Origin: Sedimentisphaerales bacterium
GTDB lineage: Bacteria > Planctomycetota > Phycisphaerae > Sedimentisphaerales > SG8-4
DNA length: 5,306 bases
Direction of reading: 5' to 3'
Assembly (NCBI GenBank): GCA_016932895.1
Contig: JAFGCA010000096.1
Span: 1 to 5,306 of the forward strand
How positions within the stretch are numbered: the stretch's first letter is position 1; every line of letters starts with the position of its first letter. Under the pieces are notes generated by a model. That model saw only the letters and a list, made by a program, of their open reading frames with translations, had not been told where the DNA came from and searched no databases. The translations under genes were made by a program, and so were the position numbers. Shown here piece by piece: positions 1-5,306 of this stretch.

Positions 1-603
1 ATCCTCGCCAATCCCCCCTTCGGCGGCAAGGAACGCAAGGAGGTGCAGCAGAACTTCCCCATCCGCACCGGCGAGACGGCGTTCCTCTTCCTCCAGCACT
101 TCATCAAGACCCTCAAGGCCGGGGGGCGCGCCGGGGTGGTCATCAAGAACACCTTTCTTTCCAATTCCGACAATGCCTCGGTGTCCCTGCGCAAGCTGCT
201 CCTGGAGAGCTGCGACCTGCACACCGTGCTCGACTGCCCCGGCGGCACCTTCCAGGGCGCGGGGGTGAAGACCGTGGTGCTCTTTTTCGAGAAGGGCGCA
301 CCCACGCGCAAGGTCTGGTATTACCAGCTCGACCCCGGCCGCAGCCTCGGCAAGACCAACCCGCTCAACGACGACGACCTGGCCGAGTTCGTGGAACTGC
401 AAAAGACCTTTGCCGACTCGCCTAAGAGCTGGAGCGTGGACGTCCGGTCCCTGAGCCAGGCCGAAGGGTTCGACCTCTCCGTGAAGAACCCCAACAACGG
501 CGGGGAAATTGCCCACCGCAGCCCGCAGGAGATCATGGATGAAATCGCTGCGCTGGATGCCGAGAGTGCAGAAGTGTTGCAAAACATCCGAGGGTTGCTG
601 TGA
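1..603 (+). CDS. hsdM: Type I restriction-modification DNA methyltransferase subunit HsdM, 3' part (5' end outside window)
   Basis: This is the C-terminal 200 residues of the N6-adenine methyltransferase subunit of a type I restriction system. The frame is open from base 1, so the gene starts upstream. The first visible residues, ILANPPFGGKE, contain the catalytic NPPF motif (motif IV, window residues 4-7), which holds the flipped adenine; the S-adenosylmethionine-binding motif lies outside the window. The rest of the Rossmann-like core follows: a helix with ETAFLFLQHF, then GGRAGVVIKN, then a stretch with CPGGTFQGAGVKTVVLFFEK. The helical C-terminal tail (about residues 130-200), ending in EIAALDAESAEVLQNIRGLL, is the part that in this family contacts HsdS. 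Codons are GC-rich. The TGA stop at 601-603 overlaps the GTG start of hsdS, so translation is probably coupled. The protein works in the cytoplasm as an HsdM2-HsdS methylase and as part of the full restriction complex. The family call is very secure; a start at 43 would discard the NPPF motif and is wrong. Confidence 0.97.
   Translation: MLANPPFGGKERKEVQQNFPIRTGETAFLFLQHFIKTLKAGGRAGVVIKNTFLSNSDNASVSLRKLLLESCDLHTVLDCPGGTFQGAGVKTVVLFFEKGAPTRKVWYYQLDPGRSLGKTNPLNDDDLAEFVELQKTFADSPKSWSVDVRSLSQAEGFDLSVKNPNNGGEIAHRSPQEIMDEIAALDAESAEVLQNIRGLL
590..594 (+). promoter_or_regulatory. Ribosome binding site for hsdS (GAGGG)
   Basis: GAGGG lies 5 bases before the GTG codon at 600 and inside the end of hsdM. 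It supports GTG rather than a later codon as the hsdS start. The protein from this GTG opens MKKGWQAKKLGELCE, matching the usual HsdS N-terminus (GW...KLGE). Confidence 0.6.
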
Positions 604-1799
604 AGAAAGGGTGGCAGGCAAAAAAACTTGGCGAGCTCTGTGAAATCGAGTTGGGGAAAACTCCGGCGCGAGAGAATAAGGCGTTTTGGGATGAAAAGCG
701 GGAAACGAGCAATGTTTGGCTCTCAATCGCCGACCTTTTAACTGCCGAGGATAACGTTGTAGCTGATAGCAAAGAATACCTTTCGAACAAAGGCGCAGAG
801 ATTTCCAAGATCGTCCGCAAAGGTACATTGTTGGTGAGTTTCAAGCTCACGCTTGGCCGCTTGGCATTTGCTGGCCGCGACTTGTTCACAAACGAAGCGA
901 TTGCCGCCCTGACAATTCGTAACGAGACAGAATTGTCGAAAGAATTTTTATTCTACTTTCTGTACTTTTTTGATTGGGTCAAGGCTGCCGAGAACGACGT
1001 AAAGCTAAAGGGAATGACGCTCAATAAGGCGAAGCTTAAAGAAATATTGGTCTATTTTCCGTCGCCGGAAGAACAGCAGCGGATCGTTGGGATTCTGGAC
1101 GAGGCGTTTGCGGGCATTGCCATCGCCAAAGCCAACGCCGAAAAAAACCTCCAGAACGCCCGCACCATTTTCGATAGCCACTTGAATGAGGTGTTCAGCA
1201 AGAAGGGGGAAGGGTGGGTGGAGAAAAGGCTTGGAGAGATTGGGACAACACAGACTGGCTCGACTCCAAAGACATCCGACCAAGCGAACTACGGTGACTT
1301 CATCTCATTCGTGAAGCCTGGTGATTTCAATGCGGATGGTTCGCTTGACTACGACAAAGCTGGCCTAAGCGAACGTGGAGCAAAGGGCGCACGTAAAGTC
1401 CCAGCCGGCTCAGTGTTGATGGTCTGCATCGGTGCAACGATTGGAAAATGTGGCTACTGTGATCAGGATGTGGCGACAAATCAGCAAGTGAACGCACTCA
1501 CGCCGAGCGATGGATCGTCCAACCGGTTCATCTATTACCAAATGCTGACCGAAATATTTCAGCGCAAAGTCATACACGCTTCCGGTCAAGCCACGCTGCC
1601 GATCATCAACAAATCAAAGTGGAGTGCACTTTCCGTTTGGCTACCGCCAAAAGTCAAAGAGCAAAAGACGATAAGTGCCAAACTCGACGCCCTCGCTGCC
1701 GAAACCCGCCGCCTCGAAGCCATTTACCGGTGCAAGCTCGCTGCGCTGGAGGAACTGAAGAAGTCGCTGCTGCACCAGGCATTCACGGGAGGACTTTAG
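600..1799 (+). CDS. hsdS: Type I restriction-modification specificity subunit HsdS
   Basis: HsdS (399 residues) chooses the bipartite DNA site for both the methylase and the nuclease. It has the classic circular pseudo-repeat layout. TRD1 spans about residues 1-155 and opens GWQAKKLGELCEIELGKTP; the central conserved helix spans about 156-203 (EEQQRIVGILDEAFAGI). TRD2 spans about 204-352, reopening GWVEKRLGEIGTTQTGSTP; the distal conserved helix spans about 353-399 (KEQKTISAKLDALAAET, ending SLLHQAFTGGL). The two half-repeats align well by eye, so both TRDs are present and the gene looks intact. The helices act as coiled-coil spacers setting the gap between the two half-sites and as docking surfaces for HsdM. 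The recognition sequence cannot be read from the protein. The start is GTG at 600, overlapping the hsdM stop. The TRD-coding parts are much more AT-rich than the helix-coding parts and the neighbouring genes, suggesting TRD replacement by recombination. Confidence 0.97.
   Translation: MKKGWQAKKLGELCEIELGKTPARENKAFWDEKRETSNVWLSIADLLTAEDNVVADSKEYLSNKGAEISKIVRKGTLLVSFKLTLGRLAFAGRDLFTNEAIAALTIRNETELSKEFLFYFLYFFDWVKAAENDVKLKGMTLNKAKLKEILVYFPSPEEQQRIVGILDEAFAGIAIAKANAEKNLQNARTIFDSHLNEVFSKKGEGWVEKRLGEIGTTQTGSTPKTSDQANYGDFISFVKPGDFNADGSLDYDKAGLSERGAKGARKVPAGSVLMVCIGATIGKCGYCDQDVATNQQVNALTPSDGSSNRFIYYQMLTEIFQRKVIHASGQATLPIINKSKWSALSVWLPPKVKEQKTISAKLDALAAETRRLEAIYRCKLAALEELKKSLLHQAFTGGL
1787..1793 (+). 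promoter_or_regulatory. Strong ribosome binding site for the GIY-YIG gene (GGGAGGA)
   Basis: GGGAGGA lies inside the last codons of hsdS, 8 bases before the ATG at 1802, which is ideal Shine-Dalgarno spacing. It decides the start of the next gene: the same frame is open back to 1619, but that extra stretch overlaps hsdS and is not part of the protein. Confidence 0.8.
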
Positions 1800-1801
1800 A
1801 G

Positions 1802-2710
1802 ATGAAACCAAACATGAAAAACGCCTCACCTTTTTCTCTTAGAATATTCGTCGCCGATGGCGACCCTGATGGTCTACGGCTGGTCGAACGCTCCAATTGG
1901 ACCGGTAAGGCCATCATATTTCCCCGTGCTCTCTATCCTGACGTTCGTACCCGACCCGAGTTCCAACAGACCGGCGTGTATCTGTTGTTGGGGCCTCGTA
2001 CCGACGGTGACGGAGAAACGATGTATATCGGCGAGGGCGACCCGGTGCGTCCACGCCTCGAGGATCACTATGCAAAGAAAGACTTTTGGACGCGAGCCGT
2101 CTTCTTTGTCGCGGGGCCGGGCCACCTGAACAAGGCGCATATCGAATTCTTGGAAGCACAACTGATTGGAAGAGCGAAAGCTGCAAAACGGATGCCGCTG
2201 GAAAATGCCAATAACCCCTCCGAGCCTACCCTCTCGGAGGCCGACCGTGCCGACATGGAAGTCTTTCTCCAGAACATCCTCGAGATGCTGCCCGTGCTCG
2301 GTGTCCATGCCTTTGAGCAGGTTACTTTGGCGGGCACAACCATGAATGAGGTGCTCCTGCATTGCAGCGGGCGCGGTGTAGAGGCAACCGGTTATGATAC
2401 GCCTAAAGGATTCGTGGTGCGCTCCGGGTCGTTTGCTGCCATACAGGAAGTTCCATCGCTCAAGACGTATTTTTCGAATGTGTGCGAACTGCGCGCGGAC
2501 CTGCTCAAGAATGGCGTACTGGAGGTGCAGGGTGACAGGTATCACTTTACCCAGGATTACACGTTCAGCTCGCCCTCGTTGGCCTCAGCGTTTGTGCTTG
2601 CCCGACCCTCGAACGGTCGTACTGATTGGAAAGATGCCAGCGGCAAGACGCTGAAAGCAATCCAGCAGGCGCAAGCAGAAAATGTTCCCGATTCCGGCGA
2701 GAACGCATGA
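1802..2710 (+). CDS. GIY-YIG nuclease family protein with C-terminal DUF4357-like domain
   Basis: This 302-residue protein sits between hsdS and hsdR. Residues about 55-125 carry a GIY-YIG nuclease core. The first motif is TGVYLLLG (G58-V59-Y60) and the second is MYIGEGD (Y75-I76-G77). Arginines 83 and 85 and H89 follow in VRPRLEDHY, and a later helix, KAHIEFLEAQLI, places E118 where the metal-binding glutamate is expected. All core catalytic positions therefore look present. Residues about 205-290 resemble DUF4357, with the typical run FTQDYTFSSPSLASAF, then NGRTDWKDASGKTLKAI. The middle (about 145-175) is a linker with helix. There is no signal peptide or membrane segment, so it is cytoplasmic. 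It has a strong ribosome binding site 2 bases after hsdS territory and overlaps hsdR by ATGA, so it is co-expressed with the restriction genes. Its substrate is unknown. An accessory nuclease or a guard of the restriction system is inference from position only. Confidence 0.9.
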   Translation: MKPNMKNASPFSLRIFVADGDPDGLRLVERSNWTGKAIIFPRALYPDVRTRPEFQQTGVYLLLGPRTDGDGETMYIGEGDPVRPRLEDHYAKKDFWTRAVFFVAGPGHLNKAHIEFLEAQLIGRAKAAKRMPLENANNPSEPTLSEADRADMEVFLQNILEMLPVLGVHAFEQVTLAGTTMNEVLLHCSGRGVEATGYDTPKGFVVRSGSFAAIQEVPSLKTYFSNVCELRADLLKNGVLEVQGDRYHFTQDYTFSSPSLASAFVLARPSNGRTDWKDASGKTLKAIQQAQAENVPDSGENA

Positions 2711-5061
2711 ACGAAGCCGAAACCAGAGCCGAACATATCGATCCCGCCCTTGCAGCGGCGGGGTGGGGGGTGGTCGAGGGAAGCCGCATCCTGCGCGAGT
2801 ATCGCATCACGCCGGGCCCCCTCGAAGGGCCGGGCCGGCGCGGTAAGCCGCTGATCGCCGATTACGTGCTGGTCTATCGCAACAAGAAGCTGGCGGTGGT
2901 GGAGGCCAAGGCATGGGATGAAGAACTGACCGAGGGGGTGGGGCAGGCGAAGAACTACGCGGGCAAGCTGCAGCTCCGCTTCACCTACGCCACCAACGGG
3001 CAGGGCATCTATGGCATCGATATGGTGACCGGCAGGGAGGGCGAGATGGTGGCCTACCCGACGCCGGAGCAGCTCTGGGCGATGACCTTCGCTTCGACAG
3101 GCTCCGCGACCGCGGACAGTGAGCTTGCCGAACTGTGGCGTGATCGGTTTTTCGGCGTGCCGTTCGAGGACAAGGGCGGCAGCCACCCCTCGCGCTATTA
3201 TCAGGACATCGCCGTCGAGCGGGTGATGGCGGCCATCGCCGCCGACAGGCAGCGCATCCTGCTGACGCTGGCCACGGGTACCGGTAAGACTTTCATCGCC
3301 TTCCAGATCGCGTGGAAGCTGTTCCACAGCCGCTGGAACCTGAGCCGCAAGCCGTCGCGGCGGCCGCGCATTCTGTTCCTGGCCGACCGCAATATCCTGG
3401 CGGATCAGGCTTACAACGTTTTCTCCGCCTTCCCGGAGGACGCGCTGGTGCGGATCGCCCCGGGGGACATCCGCAAGAAGGGGAAGGTGCCGAAGAACGG
3501 CAGTATTTTCTTCACCATTTTCCAGACGTTCATGTCCGGCCCGCCCAAGGACGGGAAGCCGTCGCCCTACTTCGGCGAGTACCCGCCGGACTTCTTCGAT
3601 TTCATCATCATCGACGAGTGCCATCGCGGGGGTGCCAATGACGAGAGCAACTGGCGCGGCATCATGGAGTACTTCGCCCCGGCGGTGCAACTCGGCCTGA
3701 CCGCCACGCCCCGGCGTCAGGAGAATGCGGACACCTACGCTTACTTTGGCGAGCCGGTCTTCGTCTATTCGCTCAAGGACGGGATCAACGACGGATTCCT
3801 GACCCCCTTCAAGGTGCGTCAGATCGCCACCACGCTCGACGAATACATCTATACGCCCGACGACACGTTGATCGAGGGGGAGATCGAGGCCGGAAAGCTC
3901 TACACGGAGGCCGACTTCAACCGGATCATCGAGATCCGGGAGCGGGAGGCGCACCGGGTCAAACTGTTCATGGAGCTGATCGATCAGCGGGAGAAGACGC
4001 TCGTCTTCTGCGCCACCCAGGATCACGCGCTGGCCGTGCGGGACCTGATCAACCAGATGAAGGCCAGCCGCGACCCGAACTACTGTCAGCGGGTCACGGC
4101 CAACGATGGGGCGCTCGGTGAGCAGTACCTGCGGGACTTCCAGGACAACGAGAAGACCACCCCGACCATCCTGACCACTTCGCAGAAGCTCTCGACCGGC
4201 GTGGACGCCCGCAACATCCGCAACATCGTCCTGATGCGCCCGATCAACTCGATCATTGAGTTCAAGCAGATCATCGGGCGCGGCACCCGGCTCTACGACG
4301 GGAAGGATTACTTCACGATCTACGACTTCGTGAAGGCGCACCACCATTTCAGCGACCCGGAGTGGGACGGCGAGCCGCTGGAGCCGGACCTTCCCGGTCC
4401 GGGTCCGAAGGTCGACTCACGTCCGCCCTCCGATGTCCACGAACCGGAGAGCGACTATGTCCGGCACCAGAAGGCGAAGGTGAAGCTGGCCGACGGCAAG
4501 GAGCGGACGATCCAGCACATGATGTGCACGAGTTTCTGGCATCCCGACGGCACGCCCATGTCGGCCCAGCAGTTCATGGAGCTGCTCTTTGGCAGGCTGC
4601 CGGAGTTCTTCCGGGACGAGGAAGAGCTGCGCACCCTCTGGAGCGCACCGGACACCCGCAAGCGGCTGTTGGAGGGACTTGCCGAGAAAGGATTCGGCTG
4701 CGAGCAGTTGGCCGAAATGCAGAAGATCATCGACGCTGAAAAGAGCGACATCTTCGATGTGCTGGCCCACGTGGCCTACGCCGTCCCGCCGGTCACCCGT
4801 GAAGTGCGGGCGGCGCATGCCAGGGTGTACGTCAATAGCCGGTTCAGTGCGAAACAGCAGGCATTCCTTGGCTTCGTGCTGCAGCACTATGTCAGCGTCG
4901 GGGTGGAAGAGCTGGCTCAGGAGAAGCTCACGCCTCTCCTGCAGCTCAAGTACCACGATTCCATTGCCGACGCGATCGCCGACCTGGGCCGCCCTGAGGA
5001 GATCGGCGCCCTCTTTGCGGGCTTCCAGAAGTATCTGTATCAGCCGCAAGTGGGTGCGTGA
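2707..5061 (+). CDS. hsdR: Type I restriction enzyme restriction subunit HsdR (EcoEI-like)
   Basis: HsdR (784 residues) supplies DNA cutting and ATP-driven translocation. The N-terminal PD-(D/E)xK nuclease shows D52, then E66-A-K68 in LAVVEAKAW, then a QxxxY motif (Q80-AKN-Y84). A Q-tip-like element RYYQ (163-166) leads into the superfamily 2 motor: Walker A ATGTGKT (189-195), motif Ia FLADR, DECH box IIDECH (301-306), motif III LTATP (331-335), motif V TGVD (497-500) and motif VI QIIGRGTRL (521-529). The C-terminal region, about 580-784, matches the helical EcoEI-type HsdR tail that docks on the methylase core. All active-site residues look intact. The start is ATG at 2707, overlapping the stop of the GIY-YIG gene as ATGA, with a weak GGCGAGA upstream. 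The same frame is open to 2626, but those 27 codons lie inside the previous gene and precede the normal N-terminus. Length and motif order fit the EcoEI (type IB-like) group. No T-rich terminator follows it directly. Confidence 0.98.
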   Translation: MNEAETRAEHIDPALAAAGWGVVEGSRILREYRITPGPLEGPGRRGKPLIADYVLVYRNKKLAVVEAKAWDEELTEGVGQAKNYAGKLQLRFTYATNGQGIYGIDMVTGREGEMVAYPTPEQLWAMTFASTGSATADSELAELWRDRFFGVPFEDKGGSHPSRYYQDIAVERVMAAIAADRQRILLTLATGTGKTFIAFQIAWKLFHSRWNLSRKPSRRPRILFLADRNILADQAYNVFSAFPEDALVRIAPGDIRKKGKVPKNGSIFFTIFQTFMSGPPKDGKPSPYFGEYPPDFFDFIIIDECHRGGANDESNWRGIMEYFAPAVQLGLTATPRRQENADTYAYFGEPVFVYSLKDGINDGFLTPFKVRQIATTLDEYIYTPDDTLIEGEIEAGKLYTEADFNRIIEIREREAHRVKLFMELIDQREKTLVFCATQDHALAVRDLINQMKASRDPNYCQRVTANDGALGEQYLRDFQDNEKTTPTILTTSQKLSTGVDARNIRNIVLMRPINSIIEFKQIIGRGTRLYDGKDYFTIYDFVKAHHHFSDPEWDGEPLEPDLPGPGPKVDSRPPSDVHEPESDYVRHQKAKVKLADGKERTIQHMMCTSFWHPDGTPMSAQQFMELLFGRLPEFFRDEEELRTLWSAPDTRKRLLEGLAEKGFGCEQLAEMQKIIDAEKSDIFDVLAHVAYAVPPVTREVRAAHARVYVNSRFSAKQQAFLGFVLQHYVSVGVEELAQEKLTPLLQLKYHDSIADAIADLGRPEEIGALFAGFQKYLYQPQVGA

Positions 5062-5088
5062 GCGAAATAGGCCACACCCGTCAGCCCA

Positions 5089-5100
5089 GGGCTGAAGCCC
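5089..5100. repeat. Short extragenic palindrome with TGAA loop
   Basis: GGGC-TGAA-GCCC forms a 4-pair stem, extendable past an A/C mismatch by two more pairs (5086-5087 with 5102-5103). The preceding CAGCCC (5082-5087) can instead pair with GGGCTG (5089-5094). It lies 28 bases after the hsdR stop. No T tract follows, so it is not a standard intrinsic terminator. It shares the core GCTGAAGC with the next repeat. Confidence 0.6.
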
Positions 5101-5102
5101 CG

Positions 5103-5157
5103 GTCTGATATCCAAAACCCGCTGAAGCGGGTTGGGAACCGGTTTGGGTTATCAGAC
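5103..5157. repeat. 55-base branched inverted repeat (three-way-junction-like palindrome)
   Basis: Outer arms 5103-5119 and 5141-5157 pair over 17 positions with two mismatches; the outermost eight, GTCTGATA with TATCAGAC, are perfect. Inside are two small hairpins: CGC-TGAA-GCG (5120-5129) and GGTT-GGG-AACC (5130-5140). An alternative fold extends the first to AACCCGC-TGAA-GCGGGTT (5116-5133), a perfect 7-pair stem. The self-complementary AACCGGTT is at 5137-5144. It is unlike a rho-independent terminator because it has no T tract. It could be a REP-like extragenic repeat or a structured RNA element; the sequence alone does not decide. Confidence 0.65.
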
Positions 5158-5174
5158 GCCGAATTCATTCGGCG
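5157..5174. repeat. Perfect 8-base inverted repeat (CGCCGAAT-TC-ATTCGGCG)
   Basis: The arms at 5157-5164 and 5167-5174 are exact reverse complements around TC. The element begins on the last base of the preceding branched palindrome, so the two abut. ATTCGGCGG from its right arm (5167-5175) recurs at 5180-5188, 13 bases on, suggesting local duplication. Confidence 0.6.
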
Positions 5175-5207
5175 GCGATATTCGGCGGTGGCCCCGGCGG
5201 TGTCCAG

Positions 5208-5231
5208 CCCGGCGTTCATCCCGGCATTGAT
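5208..5231. repeat. 12-base imperfect tandem duplication
   Basis: CCCGGCGTTCAT (5208-5219) is followed at once by CCCGGCATTGAT (5220-5231), identical at 10 of 12 positions. It is short and could be chance in GC-rich DNA. It overlaps the inverted repeat at 5214-5235. Confidence 0.35.
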
Positions 5232-5235
5232 GAAC
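5214..5235 (+). repeat. Inverted repeat GTTCATC...GATGAAC, possible weak terminator
   Basis: Perfect 7-base arms (5214-5220 and 5229-5235) flank an 8-base loop. On the + strand it is followed by TTTAAGAAAATAATG, which has only three consecutive T bases, so it is at best a weak intrinsic terminator for the hsd operon. An operator-like binding site is equally possible. The stretch after it, up to about 5258, is AT-rich compared with its surroundings. Confidence 0.4.
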
Positions 5236-5285
5236 TTTAAGAAAATAATGTGGTAATAGCCGCGTCAAGCCTCACCCCCCGGCCC

Positions 5286-5306
5286 CCTCTCCAAGGATTG
5301 GAGAGG
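5286..5306. repeat. C-rich extragenic palindrome, cut by the window end
   Basis: CCTCTCCAA (5286-5294) and TTGGAGAGG (5298-5306) are exact reverse complements with a GGA loop. The left flank, CTCACCCCCCGGCCC from 5271, resembles the common bacterial extragenic repeat type CCTCACCCC-n-CCCTCTCC with a mirrored GGAGAGGG arm. The stem can only be followed to the last base of the window, so the full element is likely longer. Confidence 0.65.

Noticed and set aside
1619..1801. Upstream extension of the GIY-YIG frame into hsdS
   Set aside because: The extra 61 codons overlap the conserved end of hsdS in another frame and encode R/P-rich sequence. The ATG at 1802 has an ideal Shine-Dalgarno sequence.
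1874..2545. Open frame of 223 codons on the - strand, opposite the GIY-YIG gene
   Set aside because: The + strand protein has clear family motifs, while the - strand frame shows no domain and no good ribosome binding site was noticed. Shadow frame.
2626..2706. Upstream extension of hsdR into the GIY-YIG gene
   Set aside because: The 27 extra codons lie over the DUF4357-like end of the previous gene. The ATG at 2707 gives the normal HsdR N-terminus and a typical ATGA operon overlap.
2557..4347. Long open frame of 596 codons on the - strand, opposite hsdR
   Set aside because: It is antisense to a gene with every HsdR motif. Its product is dominated by L, V, R, G and D with no recognisable domain, as expected for the mirror frame of GC-rich coding DNA.
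4417..5115. Open frame of 232 codons on the - strand covering the hsdR 3' end and part of the palindrome region
   Set aside because: Almost all of it is antisense to the HsdR C-terminal domain, and no recognisable protein family is seen.
5214..5244. Intrinsic transcription terminator for the hsd operon
   Set aside because: The hairpin is real, but only TTT follows it and the stem is not GC-rich, so it was kept as an inverted repeat with weak terminator potential.
5230..5260. Promoter in the AT-rich patch downstream of hsdR
   Set aside because: No convincing -35/-10 pair with good spacing was found on either strand, and no gene start follows within the window.
5089..5306. CRISPR array
   Set aside because: The repeats are palindromes of different sequence and size. 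There is no regular repeat-spacer pattern and no cas gene.

Overview
The window holds the distal part of a type I restriction-modification (hsd) operon, all on the + strand, followed by about 245 bases of non-coding DNA dense in palindromes. Order: the 3' part of hsdM (methyltransferase, 5' end cut by the window edge), hsdS (specificity subunit), a 302-residue GIY-YIG nuclease-like protein with a DUF4357-type C-terminus, and a complete hsdR (784 residues, EcoEI-like restriction subunit). The host looks like a moderately GC-rich bacterium: hand-counted rows in hsdM and hsdR are 60-68% GC. Proteobacteria are plausible, but nothing here fixes the lineage.

The genes are packed as one transcription unit. 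The hsdM stop overlaps the GTG start of hsdS. Only 2 bases separate hsdS from the GIY-YIG gene, which has a strong Shine-Dalgarno sequence. The GIY-YIG gene overlaps hsdR by 4 bases (ATGA). By family knowledge, HsdM2-HsdS methylates adenines in a bipartite site set by the two target recognition domains (TRDs) of HsdS, and adding HsdR gives an ATP-driven translocase that cuts unmodified DNA. No promoter is visible; it should lie upstream of hsdM, outside the window.

Three things stand out. First, hsdS is a clear base-composition mosaic: its TRDs are AT-rich (38-47% GC in sampled rows) while its conserved regions match the flanking genes (62-65%), as expected from TRD exchange. Second, the GIY-YIG/DUF4357 gene sits between hsdS and hsdR, the same slot that the anticodon nuclease gene prrC takes in the E. 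coli prr locus, so an accessory or back-up defence role is a reasonable but unproven idea. This is the best candidate for under-described biology here.

Third, positions 5062-5306 contain no convincing gene but at least five inverted repeats. Two share the octamer GCTGAAGC exactly 30 bases apart, one is a 55-base branched palindrome, and a C-rich palindrome runs off the window end. They look like repeated extragenic palindromes rather than a standard terminator. No CRISPR array, tRNA, rRNA, transposase or integrase was seen.
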